Assembly (NCBI RefSeq): GCF_019599185.1
Contig: NZ_JAIEUL010000013.1
Coordinates: 62,001 to 126,000 of the forward strand
Length of the DNA: 64,000 nt
Direction: 5' to 3'
From: Cryobacterium inferilacus
GTDB taxonomy: Bacteria; Actinomycetota; Actinomycetes; Actinomycetales; Microbacteriaceae
Part shown: positions 16,329 to 24,954 of the stretch, in pieces
Layout of the letters: each line of letters begins with the position of its first letter
How positions within the stretch are numbered: position 1 is the first letter of the stretch
Translations under genes and position numbers: made by a program
The notes under the pieces: model-generated
Seen by the model: the letters and a program-made list of their open reading frames with translations, nothing else
What the model was told of the DNA's origin: nothing
Databases searched by the model: none

Positions 16329-17498
16329 ATGCCACGCATCGCCAAAGAGCGAGACCGCGTTCTTCGCCGGACCGCCCGGGTGACCGGTGTGGCCGGCTCG
16401 GTCACCGCGCTCGCCTACCTGGCGGTTCCCGGCGGCGTCAGGGTGCCCGTCATTCTCGCGGTGGTCCCCCTGAGCCTGATCATCCTGGCCTGCCAATACC
16501 TGCTCGGTCGCAGCGGCGCCATGCGGTGGGTGGTGCCGATCGTGCTGTCCGGCAACACCGTCATCCTCCTGGTCGGTCTCCTGTCGACGGAAGCGGTCGG
16601 CCTCAACCTCGTCGAGGAGGCCCTGATCGGCTGCGTGGCGGCCGCCGTGGTCGGCTGCGTCGCGCCGGTGCTGGTGGTCGGGTCGCGCCGGCAGGTCATC
16701 CTGTTCGCCTCGTTCGGCCTCACCGTGGCCTGCGTGTCACTGGTGACGATCTCGGCGGGCGGGTCGGTGCTGCCGCTTGCCCTCGCTGTGAGCGGCTGGG
16801 CGGCGGTGTCACTGGGCGGCTGGTGGATCGCGCAGAGCGTGCCCAGGGTGCTGCAGCGCATCGCCGCGATCGGTCGGGCCCACCGGGCAGAACGGCATGC
16901 CAGCGAGCTGGAGGCCCAGCGCCGGCAAGGCGCCAGGCTGCTGCACGACACCGTCCTGGCCACCCTCACCCTGCTCGCGCATTCCGGGGTCGGTGTCACC
17001 CCCGCCGCGCTCCGGCAGCAGTCCGGCGACGACGCCCACCTGCTTCGGCAACTGCGCCTGGGCGCTCTGCCCACTCCCAGCCGCTCCGGGGTGTACACCC
17101 TGGAATCGGTGACCGCGTCCACGCTCGGCAGCACCCTGGAATCGGTCAAGCAGCGTTTCGGCCGGATGGGCCTCGAGGTCGACTGGCACGGCAGCGGTCA
17201 GCTGCTCCTGCCCGGCGACGTCCTCGATTCCTTCCTCCTCGCGCTCGGCGAATGCCTGGAGAACGTCCGCAGGCACTCCGGCGTCAACCGTGCCGACGTC
17301 ACCATCTCCGATGACGACACCACGGTGCGGGCGATGGTGACAGATGCCGGCAGAGGGTTCGATCTCACGGCCGTCAGCACCGAACGGCTGGGCTTCGCCG
17401 AGTCCGTGGTGGCCAGGCTCCGAGATGTCGGCGGCAGCGCCCGCCTGTTCTCCTCCCCCGGCGCCGGAACGACCGTGGTTCTCGAGGTGCCCAAGTGA
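16329..17498 (+). CDS. Sensor histidine kinase (NarL/HPK7-type)
   Basis: A 389-residue kinase. About five or six membrane helices (residues about 20-170) form a compact sensor with little extracytoplasmic sequence. A helix with RLLHDTVLATLTLLA (about 199-213) carries the likely phosphorylated histidine. The C-terminal GHKL ATPase has the N box LGECLENVRRHS, a G1-like VTDAGRGFDL and GAGTTVVLEV as the final strand. AAGGAG precedes the ATG. The stop overlaps the next gene's GTG (GTGA), so the kinase and the membrane protein after it are probably made in matched amounts. The cognate response regulator is two genes downstream. Confidence 0.87.
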   Translation: MPRIAKERDRVLRRTARVTGVAGSVTALAYLAVPGGVRVPVILAVVPLSLIILACQYLLGRSGAMRWVVPIVLSGNTVILLVGLLSTEAVGLNLVEEALIGCVAAAVVGCVAPVLVVGSRRQVILFASFGLTVACVSLVTISAGGSVLPLALAVSGWAAVSLGGWWIAQSVPRVLQRIAAIGRAHRAERHASELEAQRRQGARLLHDTVLATLTLLAHSGVGVTPAALRQQSGDDAHLLRQLRLGALPTPSRSGVYTLESVTASTLGSTLESVKQRFGRMGLEVDWHGSGQLLLPGDVLDSFLLALGECLENVRRHSGVNRADVTISDDDTTVRAMVTDAGRGFDLTAVSTERLGFAESVVARLRDVGGSARLFSSPGAGTTVVLEVPK

Positions 17499-18787
17499 CG
17501 CCGGGCTCCCCCGCGGCCGAGACCGTCACGGCCGGTGGCGTCCCCGATCCCGCCGCGCGCGCGTATCGGCAGCTGCTTGATGACCAACGAAACGAACGCC
17601 GGCGCACCTTCCGCCGCCCCCAGCGCACCGTCGACACCGCCCGCGCCAACCGCACCGGACTGGGCGGACGCCACCTGGGCGTCGGTATCTCGCTGAGCGG
17701 CAGCTTCGTCGCCCTGTTCCTGCTCTGGCAGTTCGCCTCGCAGTGGGACCTCTACGCGGATCCCATGCCCGCACTGGCCGCCTGGGTGGTCCTCCTCGTT
17801 GCCGGTGCCGCCACCCTGGTTTACACCAACCGGGTGTCCAATCGGCTGCCCACCTGGCTCTTCCTCACCGTCCTGGCCGTCGGCGAAATCGTGGTCGGTC
17901 TCGACCTGGCCGGCTATGGCAGCGGCGCCACCGTGGGCGCGTACCCGACGGCGGCCGCGGCGGTCGGCGCGTTGTTCGCCACCCTGGTCACCGTGCGCCG
18001 CGGCCGGGACATCGTGGCCGCGACGCTGGTGCTCGGCGCGGTGGTCGCGGCCGGGTCGCTCACCGTCGACCGCGGCGACGCCTTCGCCCTGGCCCCGGCG
18101 ATCCTCACAATCGGCCTGACCGTTTTCCCCCCAGTGCTGGGGGTGGCCGTTGCGCGCAACTTCCGACGGATGGTGCAACGCGAGCTCGACCTCGTGCTGG
18201 TGCAGAGCACCGTCACCCAGTCCTCCACCGCGGTTGGAATGCTCGCCTCCGAGGAGCTCGCTCGCATCGACCTCGATGCCGAAACACTGCTCGATGACGT
18301 TGCCACAGGCCGTACCGCCCTGCCGTTGAGCACGGCGAAGTCTGCGGCGGCGGCGGCGCTGGCCACCCAGCTGCGCCTGCACCTGATCGAGGGCCGCCGG
18401 GAGACCTGGTTGCACCACGCGCTGACCGAGTCGGAGTTTCTCGGCCCGGCCGTGAACCTGGACGACCCCGCCGGGCTGGCCGGCCAGCTCTCCCCGGTGC
18501 AGCGCGACGCCCTTCTTCTGGCAATATGGCTTCTGATCAGCGACACGGATGGGGCGGAGCCGACGGTTTCGCTCGTATTCGGGCCGTTGGGCCGCACCAG
18601 CGGCCATGCCGTCGGCGAGATGCTGCGGTTTCCGATCCAGATCGTCATCGAGGGTGTTCCTCGGCGGCGGGTGGACCCGGAGACGTGGCAGGCTATCCGT
18701 GCGGTCGGCCCACACATCGATTCGGTCAGAGGTGGGCAACTCCACGTGGACATCGAATGCAGTATTGACAATCCCGCGGATGCGTAA
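17495..18787 (+). CDS. Membrane protein with degenerate kinase-like C-terminus
   Basis: A 430-residue protein. After a charged N-terminus there are about six membrane helices (residues about 60-215), then about 215 cytoplasmic residues. That region is laid out like a histidine kinase (a helix pair, then a compact C-terminal domain): LSPVQRDALLLAIWLLISD lies where a DesK/NarL-type kinase has its N box, but the asparagine and both glycine boxes are missing, and no H box is present. It is coupled to the kinase gene upstream and lies 57 bases before the response regulator. I infer a catalytically dead partner, such as an accessory sensor; a direct function is unproven. Confidence 0.7.
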   Translation: MTPGSPAAETVTAGGVPDPAARAYRQLLDDQRNERRRTFRRPQRTVDTARANRTGLGGRHLGVGISLSGSFVALFLLWQFASQWDLYADPMPALAAWVVLLVAGAATLVYTNRVSNRLPTWLFLTVLAVGEIVVGLDLAGYGSGATVGAYPTAAAAVGALFATLVTVRRGRDIVAATLVLGAVVAAGSLTVDRGDAFALAPAILTIGLTVFPPVLGVAVARNFRRMVQRELDLVLVQSTVTQSSTAVGMLASEELARIDLDAETLLDDVATGRTALPLSTAKSAAAAALATQLRLHLIEGRRETWLHHALTESEFLGPAVNLDDPAGLAGQLSPVQRDALLLAIWLLISDTDGAEPTVSLVFGPLGRTSGHAVGEMLRFPIQIVIEGVPRRRVDPETWQAIRAVGPHIDSVRGGQLHVDIECSIDNPADA

Positions 18788-18844
18788 TCGCGCCAGCCGG
18801 TGCGAGAACGAGTCGACGGGGAAACACCGCAACAGGAGGCAGCA

Positions 18845-19516
18845 GTGACGAACGCAGCAGTGACGCTCATCGGCAATCCTATCCGGTTGGCACTGGTCGA
18901 CGACCATCGGATGCTCCTGGGGGCGCTGACCGAGTGGATCAGGGGCGCCGCGGACGACATCAACATGGTCGCCGCCGTGACCACCTGGCCCGAGCTCCTC
19001 ACCCACCCGGAATTTCCCGTCGACGTGGTGCTCCTGGACCTGGACCTCAAGGACAACATCCCGGTGTCGCTGAAGATCTCCACCCTCAAGACGGCCGGCG
19101 TGAAGACCGTGCTGATGAGCACGTACTCCGAACCGGCCCTCGTGCGTGAGGCCCTCGCCGCCGGCGCGCTCGGTTACCTCGTCAAGACCGAGGAAGCCGG
19201 CACCATCGTCGACGCCATCCATGCCGCCAACGTGGGCGAGTCGTACATCTCGGCCGAACTCGACCTGGCCCTGCACAGCGGCTCCGCCGGCACCTCACCG
19301 CGGCTGAGCTCCCAGGAACGCCGGGTGATGGCGCTCTATGGCGCGGGAGAGCCGGTCAAGGCCGTCGCCCACCAGCTCGGCATCTCCGAGGAGACCGCGA
19401 AGTCCTACCTCAAGCGGATCCGCGAGAAGTACCGCCTGGCCGGATTCGACGTGGGCACCAAGGTGGCTCTGCGCAAGCGCGCCATCCAGGACGGCATCCT
19501 GCTGCAGTCCGACTGA
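18845..19516 (+). CDS. LuxR/NarL-type response regulator
   Basis: A 223-residue regulator. The receiver domain (about residues 13-135) has the acidic pair Asp19-Asp20, phosphoacceptor Asp65 in VVLLDLDL and a Lys in YLVKTEEAG. The C-terminal LuxR-type HTH (about 150-215) includes LSSQERRVMALYGAGEPVKAVA and ISEETAKSYLKRIREKY, the usual DNA-recognition helix with a slightly atypical extension after it. GTG 18845 is chosen because AGGAGG lies 6 bases upstream; a longer frame begins before the ribosome binding site. It is the output of the kinase trio; targets are unknown. Confidence 0.9.
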   Translation: MTNAAVTLIGNPIRLALVDDHRMLLGALTEWIRGAADDINMVAAVTTWPELLTHPEFPVDVVLLDLDLKDNIPVSLKISTLKTAGVKTVLMSTYSEPALVREALAAGALGYLVKTEEAGTIVDAIHAANVGESYISAELDLALHSGSAGTSPRLSSQERRVMALYGAGEPVKAVAHQLGISEETAKSYLKRIREKYRLAGFDVGTKVALRKRAIQDGILLQSD

Positions 19517-19536
19517 CCAGACTGACCCCGGCCAGC

Positions 19537-20814
19537 TCAGCCCTGGCTGACCACGTCGATCAGCTGGGTGCCGTACGGCACGTCCACACCACGCCGGCGC
19601 CGGTTACGGTCGATGGCGAAGGTGACGGCGGCCAGCACGACGCCCAGCACGCTCAGGCCCAGTCCCACCCAGACCGGGGCGACGTAGCCCAGGCCGGCGG
19701 CCACGACCACACCGCCGAGGTAGGCGCCCAACGCGTTGCCGAGATTGAGCGCCGAGTGGTTGAGGGCCGCGGCGATCGACTGGCTGTCGTGGGCCACATC
19801 CATCAGCCTGGTCTGGATGGTCGGCGACAGCGCTGCCGCCGCCCCGCCGACCAGGAACACCCCGATCAGCAGCCCCGGCAGGGTCTGGGCCGAGAACGCG
19901 AGCAGCAGCAGCGCCGCGATCATCACCGCGAAGAAGGCGTACATGGTGCGCCGCACGCTGCGGTCGGCCAGGGCTCCGCCGACGAGGTTGCCCACCGTCA
20001 TGCCCAGGCCCACCACCACGAGCACGAGCGGCACCGCCATGGCCGGCAGCCCGGTGATCTCGATCACGAGCGGTGCCACATAGGTGTACACCGCGAACAG
20101 GCCGCCGAAGCCCACGGCCCCGATCGAGAGCGCCAGCCAGACCTGCAACCGGCCGAACGCCCTCAGCTCGCTGCGCATGGTTGCACCGGGGTTGCCGGAC
20201 TGGAACGGCACCGCCACGATCACCGCGATGAAGGTCGTGGCGAACAGCGCGGCCACCGCCACATAGGCCACCCGCCAGCCGGCGACCTGGCCGAGCCAGG
20301 TGATCGACGGCACCCCGATGACGTTCGCGATGGTGAGGCCGGACAGCACGATGGCGACGCCTCGGGCTCGTTTGCCCGGGCCCATCAGTTCGGCAGCGAC
20401 GAGCGATGCGATGCCGAAGTAGGCGCCGTGCGGCAGGGCGGCAACGAACCGGGCGACCAACACCAGGCCGAAGCTCGGCAGCAGCGCTGAGGCGAGGGTG
20501 GCGACGGTGAACGCCGCGAGCAGGGCCAACAGCAGCTGCTTCCGCGGCCAGCGGGCCGCCGCGGCCGCGATGGTCGGTGCCCCGACGACCACGCCGAGGG
20601 CGTACGCCGAGATCAGCCAGCCGGCCTGCGCGTTCGCGGTGTCGGGCGACGACGCGTACAGGCCGGGCAGCAGGTCGGCGGCGAGGTTGGGCAGCAGCCC
20701 CATCGCCACGAACTCCGTGGCCCCGATCGCGAAGCCGCCGAGGGCGAGGGCGAGCAGGGCGAAACGGATGCGGGCCGGCGACAGCTGCGCCGCCCCAGAG
20801 GTCAGTGAGGGCAT
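19537..20814 (-). CDS. MFS transporter, DHA1 family (AraJ/YdhP-like)
   Basis: A 425-residue transporter with twelve predicted helices. GGFAIGATEFVAMGLLPNLA in helix 1 and the helix 4 region RFVAALPHGAYFGIASL are signatures of the DHA1 efflux group that includes AraJ and chloramphenicol-type exporters. The motif A region is weakly kept in GALADRSVRRT between helices 8 and 9 (loop 8-9). A short basic tail (RNRRRRG) ends the protein. Substrate cannot be read from sequence; drug or sugar efflux is the usual annotation. It converges on the response regulator gene with 20 bases between stops. Confidence 0.88.
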   Translation of the reverse strand: MPSLTSGAAQLSPARIRFALLALALGGFAIGATEFVAMGLLPNLAADLLPGLYASSPDTANAQAGWLISAYALGVVVGAPTIAAAAARWPRKQLLLALLAAFTVATLASALLPSFGLVLVARFVAALPHGAYFGIASLVAAELMGPGKRARGVAIVLSGLTIANVIGVPSITWLGQVAGWRVAYVAVAALFATTFIAVIVAVPFQSGNPGATMRSELRAFGRLQVWLALSIGAVGFGGLFAVYTYVAPLVIEITGLPAMAVPLVLVVVGLGMTVGNLVGGALADRSVRRTMYAFFAVMIAALLLLAFSAQTLPGLLIGVFLVGGAAAALSPTIQTRLMDVAHDSQSIAAALNHSALNLGNALGAYLGGVVVAAGLGYVAPVWVGLGLSVLGVVLAAVTFAIDRNRRRRGVDVPYGTQLIDVVSQG

Positions 20815-20854
20815 CGCCCCAGACTACGGGGCTGCCGACCGCGAACCGGTTGGG

Positions 20855-21178
20855 CTAGTCCCCCGAGGGTTCCTCCGAACCCTCCAGCGCCCGCTCCAGT
20901 CGGTCCACCTTGGCGTCCAGCTCACCCTCGAAGCCGGGCCGGATGTCGGCCTTGAGCACGAGCGAGATCCGAGAGCCGAACGGCGCCACGGCCTCCGTTG
21001 CCCGTTTCACGACGTCGAAGACGTCGTCCCACGAGCCTTCGAGCTCGGTGAACATGCTGGTTGTGCGGTTAGGCAGGCCGGACTCACGGACGATTTTCAC
21101 GGCCGCGGCGACGGCATCGTGCACTGAGCCGTCTGCGCGCCCGGTTCCGCTCGGGGCCACTGAGAATGCGACGAGCAT
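20855..21178 (-). CDS. MTH1187-family thiamine-binding protein
   Basis: A 107-residue protein of the DUF77/MTH1187 family: a small ferredoxin-like fold that binds thiamine or related pyrimidines. MLVAFSVAPSG and the C-terminal half TSMFTELEGSWDDVFDVVKRATEAV fit the family pattern; the basic/acidic tail is longer than usual. GAAGGAG lies 5 bases before the ATG. It is 2 bases downstream of the GT87 glycosyltransferase stop, so it is probably translated with it, though no functional link is apparent. No thiamine transporter or riboswitch is visible nearby. Confidence 0.85.
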   Translation of the reverse strand: MLVAFSVAPSGTGRADGSVHDAVAAAVKIVRESGLPNRTTSMFTELEGSWDDVFDVVKRATEAVAPFGSRISLVLKADIRPGFEGELDAKVDRLERALEGSEEPSGD

Positions 21179-21180
21179 GG

Positions 21181-22458
21181 TTACTCCTTCAGGATCAGCC
21201 GGTGCCCGTTGACACCGGGGTGGGTGGGGGTCTGGCCGGCGGACGGGCTGCCGAGCCGGACGATCCGCACGATCATCCAGACCAACAACACCAGCTCCAG
21301 CAGGTTGCGCAGGGTCAGCACGAACACCATGACGGGCGTCGTGGCGAGCAGCCCGTCGTAGAAGTACGGGTAGACCAGGTGGGTGAGCGCGGCCATGAGC
21401 AGGGTGATGGCGGCAGGGGCGCGCCACGCCCTCGGCGCGGTGATCAGGCCGACCAGGATCGGGGCGGCCAGCCAGGTCATGAACTGGGGCGAACCCACCT
21501 TGTTGACCACGATCAGGGTCAGCACCAGGGCGAAGAACAACGGCGGGAACAGGGCCTGCACCTCGGCACCCGCCCGATGGGCCCGCCAGCCCAGCAGCAG
21601 CACGACGCCGACGGTGATTCCGAGCAGCGGGGTCATCACCGCGATGACCGCATCCGTGCCCGCTCCTGTGACCTGGTAGGTGAGGATCTCCTGGTCGTAG
21701 TAGACCAGGGTGCCCGGCAGCCCCATGGCGGACTGCCAGAGCCACCAGGATGCCACGGGCGCCTCGATCTGCAGCCCCCGGTTGGTCTGCTCGGTGACGA
21801 AGCTCAGGATTCTCAGCCCGCTGCCGAAGAGCTGCGCGAATCCGATGATCGCGACCGAGGTGCCGGCGAACGCGGCGATGACCTGCCAGCGCCGGGTGGA
21901 GGCCACCGCCAGGGCGGCGATGGCCGCCACCGGCCACACCTTCACCCAGGTGGCCAGGGTGAGCAGCACGGCACCGGCGACCGGCCGGGTGCGCAGCCAC
22001 AGCAGCCCCATGATCGCCAACGGCGCGGTGACCGAGTCGATCCGGGCGAGCCCGACCGGGCCGAGCAGCAGCAGGAAGACCAACCACCACCAGGCGGCGG
22101 CAGCGGCGGCCGGTCCTGGTCGCCGGCCGAGCAGCATGGCGAAGGCGGCGCCGTTGATCACCGTCACCAGCCCCAGCCAGGTCAGGGCGTACACCGGGGA
22201 GCCGAAGGCCAGCGCGGCCAGGATCGGGGCGAGCGCGAGGATCGGGTAGACGAAGTCGGTGTCGACCGCGAGCCGACTGGTGCCCGAAACGGTGCCCTCC
22301 GCCCAGCCGAGGTAGACCCGTTCCACATCGCCGAGGGGCCACCCCACGCCGCTGAGGTTCAGGGCGATGAGCGCGGCGTGCACAACGATGAATCCCGCCC
22401 ACAGGGCGATGGGCCGGCGGAACGGGGAGCGGGAATCAGGCACGGTCCACTGTGGCAC
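21181..22458 (-). CDS. GT87-type membrane glycosyltransferase (DUF2029-like)
   Basis: A 425-residue protein with about ten membrane helices, of the polyprenyl-phosphate-sugar-dependent GT-C fold type common in actinobacteria (mannosyltransferase-like DUF2029). The large first loop after helix 1 carries GDVERVYLGWAEG with the acidic residue expected near the active site, and TLATWVKVWPVAAI is a conserved GT87 segment. Such enzymes add mannose or other sugars to lipoglycans or arabinan-like polymers; target unknown. The GTG at 22458 or an in-frame GTG at 22443 may be the start. It lies between nnrD and the thiamine-binding gene in one minus-strand unit. Confidence 0.8.
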   Translation of the reverse strand: MPQWTVPDSRSPFRRPIALWAGFIVVHAALIALNLSGVGWPLGDVERVYLGWAEGTVSGTSRLAVDTDFVYPILALAPILAALAFGSPVYALTWLGLVTVINGAAFAMLLGRRPGPAAAAAAWWWLVFLLLLGPVGLARIDSVTAPLAIMGLLWLRTRPVAGAVLLTLATWVKVWPVAAIAALAVASTRRWQVIAAFAGTSVAIIGFAQLFGSGLRILSFVTEQTNRGLQIEAPVASWWLWQSAMGLPGTLVYYDQEILTYQVTGAGTDAVIAVMTPLLGITVGVVLLLGWRAHRAGAEVQALFPPLFFALVLTLIVVNKVGSPQFMTWLAAPILVGLITAPRAWRAPAAITLLMAALTHLVYPYFYDGLLATTPVMVFVLTLRNLLELVLLVWMIVRIVRLGSPSAGQTPTHPGVNGHRLILKE

Positions 22459-22461
22459 AGG

Positions 22462-23304
22462 CTAGGCCAGTAGAGCCGCGATCGTGGCCGGCACCGCCTG
22501 GGCGATGTCCAGCGCCACGATCGGCCCCCCACCGGAGGCCCGGCTGGCGGCGGCAGAGTGCACGAAGCACGCGGTGGCGGCGAGCGCCGCGAGCGCGTCG
22601 GCATCCGCCTCGAGGGTCGCGGAGTGGGTGGCCAGCAGGGCGCCGAGGATGCCGGCGAGCACATCGCCGGAGCCGGCCGTCGCCAGCCAGGCGGGCGCAC
22701 CGGACACCGTCAGCCGGATCCCGGACGGCGAGGCGACGTGGGTCGTGCTGCCCTTCAGCAGCACGGTGACGCCGAGCCGACCGGCGGCACGCACGGCCCA
22801 CTCCCCCGGGCTCTGGGCGATCTGCGCCACCTCGACGGTCTCACCGCTCCGGTTGAGCAGTCCGGCCAGTTCCCGATAGTGCGGGGTGATCACCCTGGCG
22901 CCTGTACCGTCGCCGACGAGGTCGAGCGCACCGGCGTCGAGCACGGTCGGCACCCCCTGCCGGAGCGCCTTCTGCAACTGCCTGGTCGTGTCGGCGCTCC
23001 GCGCACCGGCGTCCAGGCCGGAGCCGAGCAGCCAGGCCTGCACCCGTCCGTCCGCGGTCACCACCTCCGGGCGGCGTTGCAGCACCAGGGTGGAGACCCG
23101 CCTGGCGCCGAGGAACCGCACCATGCCCACGCCGGTGCGGCTCGCGGCCTCCACCCCGAGCACCGCGGCGCCTGGGTACTCGGTCGAGCCGGTGCGCATG
23201 CCGAGCACGCCCCTGCTGTACTTGTCGTCGGTGGACTGCGGCACCGCGATCCAGTCCCGCGCCTGCGCCGCTTCCCATTCCAGCCAACGTCGTGGTTTCG
23301 CCAT
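22462..23304 (-). CDS. nnrD: ADP-dependent NAD(P)H-hydrate dehydratase
   Basis: A 280-residue ribokinase-fold enzyme that repairs hydrated NAD(P)H (NADHX) using ADP. The signature TAGSGDVLAGILGAL (about residues 213-227) contains the catalytic Asp, and KYSRGVLGMRTGSTEYPGAAVLGV near the N-terminus is the NnrD substrate region. Only the dehydratase half is present; the epimerase domain (NnrE) found in bifunctional YjeF proteins is absent. The ATG at 23304 lies 6 bases after TATCGT on the minus strand, which suggests a leaderless transcript. That element overlaps the -10 of the divergent oxidoreductase gene 22 bases away. Confidence 0.88.
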   Translation of the reverse strand: MAKPRRWLEWEAAQARDWIAVPQSTDDKYSRGVLGMRTGSTEYPGAAVLGVEAASRTGVGMVRFLGARRVSTLVLQRRPEVVTADGRVQAWLLGSGLDAGARSADTTRQLQKALRQGVPTVLDAGALDLVGDGTGARVITPHYRELAGLLNRSGETVEVAQIAQSPGEWAVRAAGRLGVTVLLKGSTTHVASPSGIRLTVSGAPAWLATAGSGDVLAGILGALLATHSATLEADADALAALAATACFVHSAAASRASGGGPIVALDIAQAVPATIAALLA

Positions 23305-23326
23305 GCCCTCACGATAGGTTGTTTCG

Positions 23327-24478
23327 GTGTCCGATATCAGCAGCGCCTCCGCCCAGGCCTCCTCCCCCACCGCCGTCGTCGATTCCGTCGCGACCCCCTC
23401 GCTCTTCGACCCGATCAGCCTGCGCGGGGTCGTCATCCGCAACCGGCTGTGGGCCGCGCCGATGTGCCAGTACTCGGTGACCGAGCACGACGGCGTGCCC
23501 ACCGAGTGGCACCTCGTGCACCTGGGCTCGATGGCCGCCGGCGGCGCCGGCCTGATCGTCGTGGAGGCCACCGCGGTGAGCCCGGAGGGGCGCATCACCC
23601 CCGCAGACACCGGCATCTGGACCGATACGCAGGCGGCAGCGTGGGCGCGCATCGTGCGCTATCTGCACCGCCAGGGCGCCACCGCCGGCATCCAGCTCGC
23701 CCACGCCGGCCGCAAGGGCTCCACCTGGCCGGCCTGGGGCACCCCGGAGCGGGGTACCGTTCCCGCCGAGCAGGGCGGCTGGCCCACCCTGGGCCCGTCC
23801 GTCCTCGCCTTCCCCGGCTATGCCGAACCGCTCGCGCTGGATGCGGCAGGCATCGACACCGTTGTGACCGACTTCGTCGCGGCCGCCCGGCGTGCCGTCG
23901 ACGCCGGCTTCGACGTGCTCGAGCTGCACGCCGCGCACGGCTACCTGCTGCACCAGTTCCTGTCCCCGCTGAGCAACCGGCGCACCGACGAGTACGGCGG
24001 GTCGCTGCAGAACCGGGCCAGGCTGCTGCTGCGCATCGTCGCCGCCGTGCGGGCGGAGGTCGGGGAGGCCGTTCCGCTGTTGGTACGGTTCTCCGCCACC
24101 GACTACGCCGCAGACGGCTGGAGCGTCGACGAGACCGCCGAGGTCGCCGCCTGGGCCGCAGCGGCCGGGGCTGACTTCTTCGATGTCTCCTCCGGCGGCA
24201 ATGTCACCGGCGTACAGATCCCGCTTTCGCCCGGCTACCAGGTGCCGCTGGCCCGGTTCGTGAAAGACAACGCCCGGGTACCGGTCAACGCGGTCGGCCT
24301 CATCACCACCGCGGCGCATGCCAACGACATCGTCACCTCCGGTGCCGCGGATGCCGTCATGCTGGGCCGGGAATTCCTGCGCGATCCGCATTTCCCCCTG
24401 CGCGCCGCGCACGAACTGGGGGTGCAGCTCGACTACTGGCCCGGCCAGTACCTGCGGGCGGCCTGGCCAGAGGTCTGA
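23327..24478 (+). CDS. NADH:flavin oxidoreductase, Old Yellow Enzyme family (YqjM-like)
   Basis: A 383-residue FMN-dependent ene-reductase of the thermophilic-like OYE class. After a Ser/Ala-rich tail (about 25 residues) it shows LFDPISLRGVVIRNRLWAAPMCQYS, with the class-typical cysteine near the flavin, then GIQLAHAGRKGS (active-site His and Gln region), HAAHGYLLHQFLSPLSNRRTDEYGGS and the phosphate-binding LGREFLRDP at the C-terminus. Members reduce activated C=C bonds, including stress-derived enals and quinones. GTG 23327 follows TAGGTT by 6 bases, so the mRNA is probably leaderless; there is no ribosome binding site. Confidence 0.92.
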   Translation: MSDISSASAQASSPTAVVDSVATPSLFDPISLRGVVIRNRLWAAPMCQYSVTEHDGVPTEWHLVHLGSMAAGGAGLIVVEATAVSPEGRITPADTGIWTDTQAAAWARIVRYLHRQGATAGIQLAHAGRKGSTWPAWGTPERGTVPAEQGGWPTLGPSVLAFPGYAEPLALDAAGIDTVVTDFVAAARRAVDAGFDVLELHAAHGYLLHQFLSPLSNRRTDEYGGSLQNRARLLLRIVAAVRAEVGEAVPLLVRFSATDYAADGWSVDETAEVAAWAAAAGADFFDVSSGGNVTGVQIPLSPGYQVPLARFVKDNARVPVNAVGLITTAAHANDIVTSGAADAVMLGREFLRDPHFPLRAAHELGVQLDYWPGQYLRAAWPEV

Positions 24479-24484
24479 GCCGGG

Positions 24485-24862
24485 CTAGAGTTCCTGGGCG
24501 ACACAGAGGATGTTGCCCTCTGAATCCCTGAACCAGGCCGCGAGTTCCCCGCCGTTCTTGGCGATACCGTTCTCGGTCTTCAACCCGGGCAGGTCGTACT
24601 CCTCGAACTCCACTCCGGCCGCGCGCAACCTGTCGACTTCGGCCTGAACGTCACCGGTCATCCAGACCAGGGCGGTGTTCTTGGCCGTCCCCGCGTTCTC
24701 GGTTTCGTACATCAGCACCTCTGCACCCCCCGCGGTTCGGTAGCGCAACTCACCCGTGCGTTCCGAGGCCGGTTCCATCCCGAGCTTGTCCTTGTAGAAC
24801 GACCTCGCTCGATGCAGGTCCTTGGCCGGGAGAACCGCGGCGGCCTCCAATTCACTCAACAT
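24485..24862 (-). CDS. VOC-family protein (glyoxalase/bleomycin-resistance fold)
   Basis: A 125-residue protein with the beta-alpha-beta-beta-beta units of the vicinal oxygen chelate superfamily. VLPAKDLHRARSFYKDKLGMEP opens the first module and WFRDSEGNILCVAQEL closes the second, both typical. Metal ligands are not obvious, so it may be a binding protein rather than an enzyme. GAGGTG lies 4-5 bases before the ATG at 24862; an upstream in-frame start exists but has no support. It converges on the OYE gene with 6 bases between stops and is divergent from the HAD gene. Confidence 0.87.
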   Translation of the reverse strand: MLSELEAAAVLPAKDLHRARSFYKDKLGMEPASERTGELRYRTAGGAEVLMYETENAGTAKNTALVWMTGDVQAEVDRLRAAGVEFEEYDLPGLKTENGIAKNGGELAAWFRDSEGNILCVAQEL

Positions 24863-24954
24863 GAGACACCTCACTTTCCTGCTTTGCCGCACAGGGTACG
24901 CCCGGCGGTGTCGCCCAGCGAGGGGGCGGTGGCCCTGGCAGTTACCCTGAAGGG

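Noticed and set aside
17495-18787. Annotation as a second active histidine kinase
   Set aside because: No phosphorylatable His in an H-box context and no N, G1 or G2 boxes; kinase activity is not supported.
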